Shown piece by piece: positions 24,064-31,436 of a stretch of DNA of 64,000 nucleotides; positions within the stretch are counted from its first letter, which is position 1; every line of letters begins with the position of its first letter. Made by a program: the position numbers and the translations under genes. Source of the DNA: Paludisphaera rhizosphaerae (lineage in GTDB: Bacteria; Planctomycetota; Planctomycetia; Isosphaerales; Isosphaeraceae). The stretch is from assembly GCF_011065895.1 (NCBI RefSeq), contig NZ_JAALCR010000018.1, positions 1 through 64,000 of the forward strand, given 5' to 3'. The notes under the pieces are model-generated. The model had not been told where the DNA came from. It saw nothing but the letters and a program-made list of their open reading frames with translations, and did no database searches.

Positions 24064-24096
24064 CCGGCCGCCGCTTCCCAACGATGCGGCGGCCGG
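24064..24096 (+). terminator. Hairpin between DUF1559 and lipoprotein genes
   Basis: CCGGCCGCCGC and GCGGCGGCCGG form a perfect 11-bp stem around an 11-base loop, followed by ATTTCTCT. It lies 33 bases after the DUF1559 stop and 34 before the next start. It probably terminates or attenuates transcription, or protects the 3' end of the abundant upstream message. Confidence 0.6.
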
Positions 24097-24129
24097 ATTT
24101 CTCTATCTGACGCCAGGGAGATCCCTCCT

Positions 24130-24576
24130 TTGAATCGAATCCCGCCCAGGCTTCGGCGCGCGCCGGCGACGCTGGCCGTGGCCCTGTCCCTCTGCGCCGC
24201 GGGTGCCACCGGCTGCGGCTCCTCCGGCCCCGAGATGGGCCGGGTTTACGGCACCGTCACCCTCAACGGCAAGCCCGTCACGAAGGGGACCGTCTCATTC
24301 GTGACGACCTCTCCCGAGGGTCGCAACGCCACCGGGACGATCAGCGAAGACGGCTCGTACACCCTCCAGACCGAGAACCCGGGCGACGGGGCCCTCCTCG
24401 GCGACTACAAGGTGGGCCTCGTCTCACGAGAGGACGTCCTCCTCGACTACATCCCCAAGAAGCCGATCCCGCCCAAACGGCTCATCCCCGAGAAGTACGA
24501 AAATCCCAACACCTCCGGTCTCACCGCCAAGGTTGAGAGCGGCTCCAACACCAAGGACTTCGCCCTGACCGACTAA
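24130..24576 (+). CDS. Small lipoprotein with carboxypeptidase-regulatory-like fold
   Basis: 148 residues starting with TTG. GGGAG lies 9 bases upstream, and the signal peptide begins immediately (N-R-I-P-P-R-L-R-R, then A-T-L-A-V-A-L-S-L-C-A). A lipobox-like A-T-G-C follows, with Cys about residue 29. The mature part G-R-V-Y-G-T-V-T-L-N-G-K-P-V-T-K-G-T-V-S-F is typical of the small beta-sandwich lipoproteins that accompany DUF1559 genes in planctomycetes. It ends in T-K-D-F-A-L-T-D. It is probably an outer or periplasmic lipoprotein working with the pseudopilin-like partner; the exact role is unknown. Confidence 0.8.
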   Translation: MNRIPPRLRRAPATLAVALSLCAAGATGCGSSGPEMGRVYGTVTLNGKPVTKGTVSFVTTSPEGRNATGTISEDGSYTLQTENPGDGALLGDYKVGLVSREDVLLDYIPKKPIPPKRLIPEKYENPNTSGLTAKVESGSNTKDFALTD

Positions 24577-24980
24577 CCGGCCTCGATCGCCCACGCCGCC
24601 CCGGGGGGTTCTCTTCACATCCCCTGGGATTGCTGGAGCGGTTCGCGAGCCGTCGCGACAAGCGAGCCGCTTTTGATCCAGCGTGGCTATCGACGATCGT
24701 CCCCCTCGACCGTGGGGCTGACAATCAGACGCCCTTCGATGAGGAGTGATTCTTGGGTGCCATGCCCACGCTTGTTGTGGGCATGCGATCGGCTACGGCC
24801 TCGCGGTCGTCCTACGCCGGTTCATGGCCACGCAAGCGTGGCCATGGCACCCAGATCAGTCCTTCGTTCGGTGGCAAAGCCAGAGGCTTTCCAAACGTGG
24901 CGGGTCATTAGCCCGCAGGGAGAGGGGACGGATCAATCCCTCGCCTGTTGGTGGCATCTCTGCGGGGGAATGGAAGGCCG
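24577..24980. other. Intergenic region with family-2 repeat
   Basis: This 404-base convergent gap holds palindromic repeat copy B and, near 24905-24930, a fragment matching the core of the inverted ends seen at 10661/10900 (AGCCCGCAGGGAGAGGGGAC). It has no gene. Confidence 0.5.
24753..24853. repeat. Palindromic repeat family 2, copy B
   Basis: TTGGGTGCCATGCCCACGCT with the hairpin partner GTGGGCATG is at the left. ATGGCCACGCAAGCGTGGCC followed by ATGGCACCC is at the right, with a ~40-base centre between. The left hairpin carries GCCCACG instead of GGCCACG on both arms, so the change is compensated and the stem is preserved. Confidence 0.75.
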
Positions 24981-26705
24981 TTACTTCACCCCGTCGCGCA
25001 GACCCTCGGCGATGGTCTTGTAGAACTTCGCCGACCACTCGGCGAACTTCGGGCCGCCCGTCGATCGCGACTGGGTGATGATCAGGCCGGAGTCGAGGTC
25101 GGCCATGAGCATGCACTGGCTGAGGGAGCCGTGGCCGACCATCCGGGGGCCGAAGAGGAGGTCTTCCGGCTTCTTTGAGTTCGCCGGCGCTCCGGGCTTC
25201 GGGATGCGGAGCCAGTGCATGCCGATCCCCTCGTCGTCGTTGTAGCCGGCCTTCGGCCAGCGCTTGAGGACGGGTTCCGGCAGCATCGAGGCGAAGACCT
25301 CGGGCGAGACGTGGCGGCGGTCGCCGTACGCGCCGCCGTTGGCGAGCCACTGGGCCAGCACGCCGAGTTCGAAGGCCGTGAAATGGCCTCCGGCCGCTGC
25401 ACCGTCGAAGGGGACGTCGCCCAGGCCGAAGGGCTCGCACAACTCGTCGTGGTAGAGCCTGGCAGACGCCTTGCCGGTGATCAGCTCCATCGCCGAGGCC
25501 GACAGGTCGAAGCCCATCCCAGAGTAAGCGTACGTGTCGCCCGGGAAGACGGCGTCCAGACCGTTGAGGACGACGTTGTCGAGGAAGACGTTCCGCATCC
25601 CGCCGAAGTCGCCGTGGCCGGCAAGCCCCGCCGTGTGCGTGAAGCACTGGCGGAACGTGGGGACGTGCGGATCGTCCTTCGGGTAGTCGGGGAGGACGGT
25701 CGAGATCGGGTCGTCGAGCCGGACGAGACCGCTTTCCAGGAACCGGCTGAAGAGGATCGCGGTCGCCGTCTTGGTGATCGAGAAGACCTCGTTGCGATCG
25801 TCGAGGGCCGCGGGACGGCCGTCGGGACGGCGGCCGAACGCCTCGTGGAGCACGACCACGCCGCGACGGGCGACGAGCGTCGTGAACGGCTGCTTGGAAT
25901 CCTCGGCCCACTCGCGGCAGAGGGCGCGGAGCTTGTCGACGAGTTCAGGCGCGACGCCGGCCTCGGCGGCGGTCCCTTCGTGGAGGGCCGGCGCGGGGGG
26001 GCTGATCGCTTGCGGGGGCTTGAGGGTTTTCCCCTCGGCGGGCAACCCGTGGAGCTTCCGCTTCGCGGAGAGGTGCATCTCCTCAACTCGGGCGGCGGCC
26101 GTCTCGAACGTCTTCGGCGGTCGGCCGAGCGCCGGGGCGCCGCCAAGGCCCGCGAGCAGTCTCGCGCCGGCTTCGGAGTCGTTGAAGGCGCGGAAGAGCA
26201 GGTCGTGAGCATCACGGTCGATCTCGGACTGATGCTCGCGCCAAACGGCCTCGACGATCGGGCTGGGGAAGGGCGGAATCGAGAACGTCAGGTTCGTCGC
26301 CGGGAACAGGAAGAGCAGGAACATCGGCGGGCGGACGTAGAAGGTCATCGACCGCCGCGCGACCGTCCCGTTCGGAGCCTTCGACTCGACGACGGCCACC
26401 CACGGGCCCGGCTTGTCGGGCTTGACCGCCTCATTGGCGGCGGCGTCGAACCATCGCACACGGACCGAGCCGTCGCCCCCCAGCCGGCGGACCTCGTCGA
26501 CGTCGCGCCAGATGATCCGCGGCGGGTCGTTCGGATTGATGATCCGGGTCAGCGGCTTCGCGGTGGTCGGCTCCTAGTCCTGAAACGCCTTGCGGTCCCG
26601 ACGGAGTTGCTCGCGAGCCTGTGTCTCGTGTGAAGGTGCAGGAGCCTGCGCCAGAGCGTGACCGGCTAGGATCGCTGCGGTCAGGCCGAAGAGGATCGTG
26701 CGCAT
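24981..26705 (-). pseudogene. Secreted serine hydrolase (beta-lactamase family) interrupted by an in-frame TAG
   Basis: The full reading frame starts at ATG 26705 with AGGAG 9 bases upstream and a good signal peptide (M-R-T-I-L-F-G-L-T-A-A-I-L-A-G-H-A-L-A-Q). It meets TAG at codon 44 (26576-26574), then stays open in the same frame to 24981. The hydrolase domain has S-I-T-K (SxxK Ser-Lys pair), Y-S-G (YxN equivalent) and T-H-T-A-G-L-A-G-H-G. Coding-like sequence continues right up to the TAG (I-I-N-P-N-D-P-P-R-I-I-W), so the true start is not the internal GTG at 26459. It is either a recent pseudogene, a sequencing error, or read through. A protein begun at 26459 would be 492 residues and lack the export signal. 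Confidence 0.7.
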
Positions 26706-26866
26706 GGGATCAAATCTCCTGATGCGAACTACTATAGGGATCGCAACGGGTGAGGGCGGGAGAAATCCCTACGGCCGGCGATCGGAGAAGCCGCGCGGAG
26801 ACCATGGTGAAAGTAGAAGGCGACAGTGCAGCCGACTCTTTCTCAATTCGGTTTCCGGAGGGTGGC

Positions 26867-27221
26867 GAGCGACAAATCCTGTCGTTTCTCGCCGAACGAA
26901 GCCACCGACCGGCGAAGACGTAAAGTCCATAACACCAATGCGTTACCCCCACGACATGGCCTCGCGAGCCCAGCGACCGAAGCCAAATCGAACCGACCGG
27001 CCGGCGTGAGACCGTTGGACGACCGTCGCCGATCGCATGGCCACGCAAGAGCGGCCATGGCACCCAACATTCACCTTTCTTCGGTGGTGATGAGTGACGA
27101 GCGTCGCGTTTTTCGCCGAACGAAGCCAACGCCTTGGCTTGCCGCAAAACCCATAACGCCAATGTGTTGAGCGCCAGGGCAAGGCGTCGCGGCCGCAGCG
27201 ATCGAAGCCAAATCGAGCCGC
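26867..27221. repeat. Direct duplication of about 130 bp flanking a family-2 half element
   Basis: Units at about 26867-26999 and 27096-27221 share TCGCCGAACGAAGCCA, CCATAAC-CCAATG and CGAAGCCAAATCGA in the same order, with scattered differences between. Between them at 27010-27066 lies a partial copy of palindrome family 2. No gene was seen anywhere in 26706-27284. Confidence 0.6.
27010..27066. repeat. Palindromic repeat family 2, partial copy C
   Basis: Only the right half is present: GAGACCGTTGGACGACC, GTCGCCGATCGC, then ATGGCCACGCAAGAGCGGCC and ATGGCACCC. The shared inner segment GAC-GTCGCCGATC matches copy A. Confidence 0.6.
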
Positions 27222-27241
27222 CGCTCACGGGTAACGGCCGG

Positions 27242-27270
27242 CGTCGGAGCCCGAGGATCGGGCTCCGACG
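27242..27270 (-). terminator. Terminator-like hairpin after the phosphodiesterase-like gene
   Basis: CGTCGGAGCCCGA and TCGGGCTCCGACG form a perfect 13-bp stem with a 3-base loop, 14 bases past the stop at 27285. TTTG follows on the top strand. Its position suits the end of the leftward gene, although the T-run is on the other side. Confidence 0.6.
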
Positions 27271-27284
27271 TTTGATCCGTCTCG

Positions 27285-28628
27285 TCACTTGGGCGAGGTG
27301 AGGATCTCGGTCAGGACGCGGCCGGTGGGCTTGTCCAGCGGAGCGCCCAGGAGGTAGGCGGCGGTGGCGGCGATGTCGATGTTCTCGACGAACGGCAGCC
27401 TCGCGCCCGGCTTGATCCCCACTCCCGAGGCGACGAACAGGGCGTTCATCTTGGGCTCGGTTGAGAGGAAGCCGTGGGTTCCCTTCTGCTCGTGGCTCTG
27501 GAGCAGGTCGTCGCCGGTGAAGGCCCCGCCGACAGCGTAGCCGTCTTTCACGGCGATGATGACGTCGGACATGCCGAGGTGGTCTTCGGGCTTCGGCAGG
27601 CCGTACCGCGGGAAGTCGGCCGAGTCGATCACGGCGACGACGCCCTCGGCGTTGTCGAACAGGCGGTGGATCGTCTTGCGGTCCTCGTCGCGGGTGGCCG
27701 GGTCGGTCAGGTAGACCATGCCGATGCCCCCTTCAGGGACGACGAAGGCCCGCGCCGAGGCGACCTTGCCGTCGGCGACGGTGAGGAGCCCTTCCTTGCG
27801 GAGGATCGCGTTGGGGCGGAGGGTCTTGGTGACGGCGATGAAACCGTGGTCGGCCACGACGAAGAAGGTCGTCTTGTCCGTGAGCCCGGCTTCCTCAACC
27901 CCCTGCACGACCCGGCCCACGAGCGAGTCGAGCACGCCGGCCGCGGCGCGGCCCTGCGGGGTGTGGGGGCCGTGCTGGTGGTGGGTGGAGTCAAGCTGGA
28001 GCAGGTGCAGGGCGACGAGGTTGGGCTTGCGTACTCGGATGATCCGCGCGGTGGTGTCGGCCCAGATCTCGTCGTGGACCTCGGCGCCGCCGGCCGCGAA
28101 CTTGTCGGCCTCGCCGGACTTCTGCAGCTCCTCGCGGAGCCGGGGCGTGGTGTAGGTGAACGCCTTGGGGACGTCCGGCCAGTTGTCGCCGATGCTCTCC
28201 GAGCCCGAGGTGCACGGCCAGTTGATCGCGGCCGAGGTCAGGCCGACCGTCTTCAGATGGTCGAACAGGAGAGGGACGTGGACCAACTCTTGCTGCCGGC
28301 GCTCCGGAGCGACGGTCGTGGGCTTGCCGGCCTCGCGCTTCGGCAGGCCGTTGAAAAGCACGCCGTGCTTCTCCGGCCGAACGCCCGACATCATCGAGGT
28401 GTGGTTGGGCCAGGTCACCGACGGATTGGAGACGTGCATCCCTTCCGTCGTCGCGGCGCCGGCGTCTCGCAGGGCGCGGATGTTCGGCAGCGAGACCTGG
28501 GGGTCGTCAAGGTAGTAGGCGGGGAAGCCGTCGAGCGAGATGACCACGACGTGGCGGTCGGCGTCGGCCGCGAAGGCGGACGTCGCCGTCGCCAGGGCCA
28601 ACGTCGCGAGGGCGAGGCGTCGCAACAT
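27285..28628 (-). CDS. Secreted alkaline phosphatase-superfamily phosphodiesterase
   Basis: 447 residues, with signal peptide residues 1-22 (ending S-A-F-A-A). The type I phosphodiesterase/nucleotide pyrophosphatase fold (PF01663) is shown by V-V-V-I-S-L-D-G-F-P-A-Y-Y (metal Asp), H-V-S-N-P-S-V-T-W-P-N-H-T-S-M-M-S-G (nucleophile Thr in the usual T-W-P-N-H context), G-V-R-P-E-K-H-G-V and V-V-A-D-H-G-F (metal Asp/His). Such enzymes cleave phosphodiester or phosphonate bonds in the periplasm. The upstream extension to 28727 is rejected because the signal peptide begins at 28628. Confidence 0.85.
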   Translation of the reverse strand: MLRRLALATLALATATSAFAADADRHVVVISLDGFPAYYLDDPQVSLPNIRALRDAGAATTEGMHVSNPSVTWPNHTSMMSGVRPEKHGVLFNGLPKREAGKPTTVAPERRQQELVHVPLLFDHLKTVGLTSAAINWPCTSGSESIGDNWPDVPKAFTYTTPRLREELQKSGEADKFAAGGAEVHDEIWADTTARIIRVRKPNLVALHLLQLDSTHHQHGPHTPQGRAAAGVLDSLVGRVVQGVEEAGLTDKTTFFVVADHGFIAVTKTLRPNAILRKEGLLTVADGKVASARAFVVPEGGIGMVYLTDPATRDEDRKTIHRLFDNAEGVVAVIDSADFPRYGLPKPEDHLGMSDVIIAVKDGYAVGGAFTGDDLLQSHEQKGTHGFLSTEPKMNALFVASGVGIKPGARLPFVENIDIAATAAYLLGAPLDKPTGRVLTEILTSPK

Positions 28629-28801
28629 GGGGTGGGACCTTTCCGTTGAGGCGGGATGCGTCGATCGGCCCCGGCGATCCAGCGCTGCCGGGACGTCTCG
28701 CAAGCCTAACGGTCTGGCCCCCATCAATGAAAGCCCTGGGAGCGGCGGTTATGGAAACTTCATCGGTTCTTCCGCCACGTCATATCCCGGCCAGGGGCTC
28801 G

Positions 28802-29590
28802 TCACGTCGACGGGGCGAGCACGGCCAGCTTCTGGGGGTCGGCGGCGTTGATCTGCTGCATGCCGACGTAAGCCGCCCATCGGTAGACGCCGAACCGGCC
28901 GAAGTCGATGTAGAGCCAGCCGTCGGCCGCCGCGACGACGCCCTCCGGATCGGCGGCGATGATCTGGCGGAAGGCGCCGGCCGAATACTGCCAGAGGCCG
29001 CTGCTCCCCAGGTCGACGTACAGCGAGCCGCCCGGGCCGGCGACCATCGACTGGGCGTCCGCCGTGTTGATCTGGGACATCCCCGACGCTTCGGTCCACT
29101 TCCAAAGGCCGAACTTGCCGTAGTCGATGTACAGGACGCCGTCGGTCCCCGCGACCATCGATTCGGGGTCGGCGGCGTTGATCTGTCTCATTCCCGCAGC
29201 GGCCGTCCAGCGCCAGAGGCCGAATTGACCATAGTCGACATAGACGACGCCGCCGGGCCCCGTCGCAATCCCCTGGGGGTCGGCGGCGTTGACCCTCGCG
29301 AAGCCCGCGGCGGCCGTCCAGCGCCAGAGCCCTTCCGAGCCGTAGTCGAAATAGACCGAGCCGTCCGACGCAGCGGCCATCTGCTGGGGGTCGGCCGAGC
29401 GCAACGACTGCCAGCCGCCCGACTCGCTCCAGCGCCATGTTCCGAACCCGCCGAAGTCAACGAACACCGAGCCGTCGGCCGCGGTGACGAAGTCCTGAGG
29501 ATCGGCCGCGATGAGCTGCCGCCAGCCGGCGGACTCGCTCCAGCGCCAGAGGCCCGACGAGCCGTAGTCGACGTAGAGCGGGTTCCGGTT
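28802..29590 (-). repeat. Seven 37-codon repeats in the metzincin gene
   Basis: Each unit follows the pattern [VL]-Y-[VI]-D-[YF]-G-x2-G-L-W-[RK]-W-[ST]-x4-G-[MFW]-x3-x-A-A-D-P-x3-x-A-x-x-x-G. Units 3 to 5 are the most alike. Unit 6 is one residue shorter. The number and the strand-turn-strand look suggest a closed beta-propeller or a solenoid. Confidence 0.8.
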
Positions 29591-31225
29591 GGGGGGCGGC
29601 GTGGGGGCGGTCGCGGAGATGGTCAGACGGTAGTCGCCCCCGACGCTCCGCGTCCCCGAGATCGAGAACCCGTCGCCGGAATCGGGCGTGCTGAACCCCG
29701 GATCGACGAGCGACTCGCTCAGCGTCACGACGCTCGCGCCGGCCGTCCGGGCGACCCGGACGTAGTACGTTCCCGACGCCTGGGCCGTCCACGAAAGCCG
29801 GTCGTAGGACGAGGCCCCGGACATGCCGACGACCTTGCGGCCGGCCGCATCGTAGATGGTCGCGACGGTCGGTCCCGAAAGCCCGCCGGCCGTCGGCAGC
29901 GAAGTCGAGATCACGTACGTGTAGCCGGCCAGGGCGTCGAGCCTGAAGACGTCGGCCGCGACGCCGGCCAGAGTCGTCGTGCGGTCGTAGAGCCCGCCGG
30001 CAAGCGTCACCGAGGAGGTCGCCGAGGCGATGTCGTGGGGCTCGTCGGCCGTCGCCCCGGTGAGAGTCGCCTTCAGCAGAAAGCCCGTGGTCGAGACCGC
30101 GGCCGACGAGGGGGTTGTGAACGTGTAGTCGCTCTGGGCGGCCGCGCTGACGCCGACGTAGTAGCGACCGCCGGCCGTGAAGGTGTAACTGAAGTCCTCC
30201 TTGCCCCCCGACGCCGAGTCGTTGTTCCGGGCCAGGAGATTGCCGGCGGAGTCGAAGAGCTTCAGATAGCCGTCAGCCCCCTGGAGGTCGGAGGTCGAGC
30301 CGTCAAGAGTCTGGAGCCGCAGCGAGTCCCCGCCCAGAACGTCGATCGGCATGAGGTACACGCCGTTCGCAGGCAGGATCGTCGTCATCGCCTGTCCATT
30401 CCCCTGGCCGCCGAGGAAGAGATGGAAATCACGGTCGAAGTAGGGAGCGGAGAGCGTCGGCGCCGCGAGGACCGTCCAGCCGAAGTCCTTGAGGAAGCCC
30501 CATTCCAGGTTGGTCAGATCGCTGCGAGTCCCCAGAATCGTGACCGGGTTCATGATCGAGGTCACCGACGAGGCGACGTGCGAGCCGTCCAGCGGTACGG
30601 GCAGGCCGCTGTTGGCGGCCTCGGCGTAAGGACCGAAAAACTGGTTGTTCTGGTCGTAGCGCGCGAAGGTCGGCTGGCTGTCCAGGAACCCCAGCGAGTG
30701 GAGGAACTCATGCCGAGCGACCGTCATGAAGTCGATCTGGCTGTAGCCCAGTCCGGCCAGCGACGAGCCGATATACCAGTTGGACGAGGCGGAGGCGTCG
30801 AACCGCATGTAGGCGATGTCCGGCGCGTAATCGTTCGCCCCCTGGCCGCGCATCGAGTCGTTCGCCCCGGGCGAGTAGTACGCGCCCCCCTGGGCGACGC
30901 TCCCCGTGCCGGTCAGGTTGTCGCCGTAGGCGTAGACCTTGATGACGTTCGCCGGAACGCTGGTGGTGACCGTCCTGGCGCCCGCGGCCAGATCCAGCGT
31001 GTACGACGCCGAGGCGACCGGGGCCAGCGAGTCTCCCAGCCGCGCGGCGATCGCGTTGAGCGTCGATTCCAGGGCGGACCGCCGATCGGCCGTGAAGAAG
31101 CCGAGGGAGTCCAGCGAGTAGTCGAACGTCAGCGAGACGGCCATCAAACGCCGTCCCTCCAGCGTTTCGACCACGGGCGTCGTCTCCCGCCCGCGTCGGC
31201 GGCGTCCGTTCCCGATCCCCGGCAT
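28802..31225 (-). CDS. Secreted metzincin-like protease with seven C-terminal repeats
   Basis: 807 residues. The N-terminus has R-R-R-R-G-R-E and V-E-T-L-E-G-R-R-L-M-A, the planctomycete E-x-L-E-x-R-x-L export-type motif. The protease domain has H-E-F-L-H-S-L-G-F-L-D at 172-182 (HExxHxxGxxD) and a Met-turn S-I-M-N near 223-226, as in matrixin/serralysin-like metzincins with Asp as the third ligand. The middle (about 260-530) looks like pre-peptidase C-terminal domains (G-R-Y-Y-V-G-V-S-A and G-T-Y-Y-V-R-V-A). The last ~260 residues are seven 37-residue repeats, described separately. The ATG at 31225 is chosen; the longer frame to 31603 runs into the divergent gene. Confidence 0.8.
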   Translation of the reverse strand: MPGIGNGRRRRGRETTPVVETLEGRRLMAVSLTFDYSLDSLGFFTADRRSALESTLNAIAARLGDSLAPVASASYTLDLAAGARTVTTSVPANVIKVYAYGDNLTGTGSVAQGGAYYSPGANDSMRGQGANDYAPDIAYMRFDASASSNWYIGSSLAGLGYSQIDFMTVARHEFLHSLGFLDSQPTFARYDQNNQFFGPYAEAANSGLPVPLDGSHVASSVTSIMNPVTILGTRSDLTNLEWGFLKDFGWTVLAAPTLSAPYFDRDFHLFLGGQGNGQAMTTILPANGVYLMPIDVLGGDSLRLQTLDGSTSDLQGADGYLKLFDSAGNLLARNNDSASGGKEDFSYTFTAGGRYYVGVSAAAQSDYTFTTPSSAAVSTTGFLLKATLTGATADEPHDIASATSSVTLAGGLYDRTTTLAGVAADVFRLDALAGYTYVISTSLPTAGGLSGPTVATIYDAAGRKVVGMSGASSYDRLSWTAQASGTYYVRVARTAGASVVTLSESLVDPGFSTPDSGDGFSISGTRSVGGDYRLTISATAPTPPPNRNPLYVDYGSSGLWRWSESAGWRQLIAADPQDFVTAADGSVFVDFGGFGTWRWSESGGWQSLRSADPQQMAAASDGSVYFDYGSEGLWRWTAAAGFARVNAADPQGIATGPGGVVYVDYGQFGLWRWTAAAGMRQINAADPESMVAGTDGVLYIDYGKFGLWKWTEASGMSQINTADAQSMVAGPGGSLYVDLGSSGLWQYSAGAFRQIIAADPEGVVAAADGWLYIDFGRFGVYRWAAYVGMQQINAADPQKLAVLAPST

Positions 31226-31436
31226 GCCGTCATCCCCCCTGACGCCCCACGTCAGCCGTCGACGCGACGACCCAAGAATCGTAGCCGATGAACCTCGCCC
31301 ACGCCCACCAACGTTGACGGATTTCTTCGGAGTCGTGGCGATTCGTCGATGCCGCCCCGGTTGACGCGGCCTTTTCGTGTGAGATAGAACAGCTAGGCTG
31401 CCCCTAGAACACCCCCCCTGTAGGTTCGTCTTCATC

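Noticed and set aside
24130-24576. Reading the lipoprotein as the tail of a longer frame from 23251
   Set aside because: The upstream part overlaps the DUF1559 gene in another frame. TTG at 24130 has a ribosome site and starts a lipoprotein signal peptide.
28646-31291. 881-codon open frame on the + strand
   Set aside because: Antisense to the metzincin gene with its seven repeats. The repetitive Arg/Asp/Val-rich translation simply mirrors those repeats.
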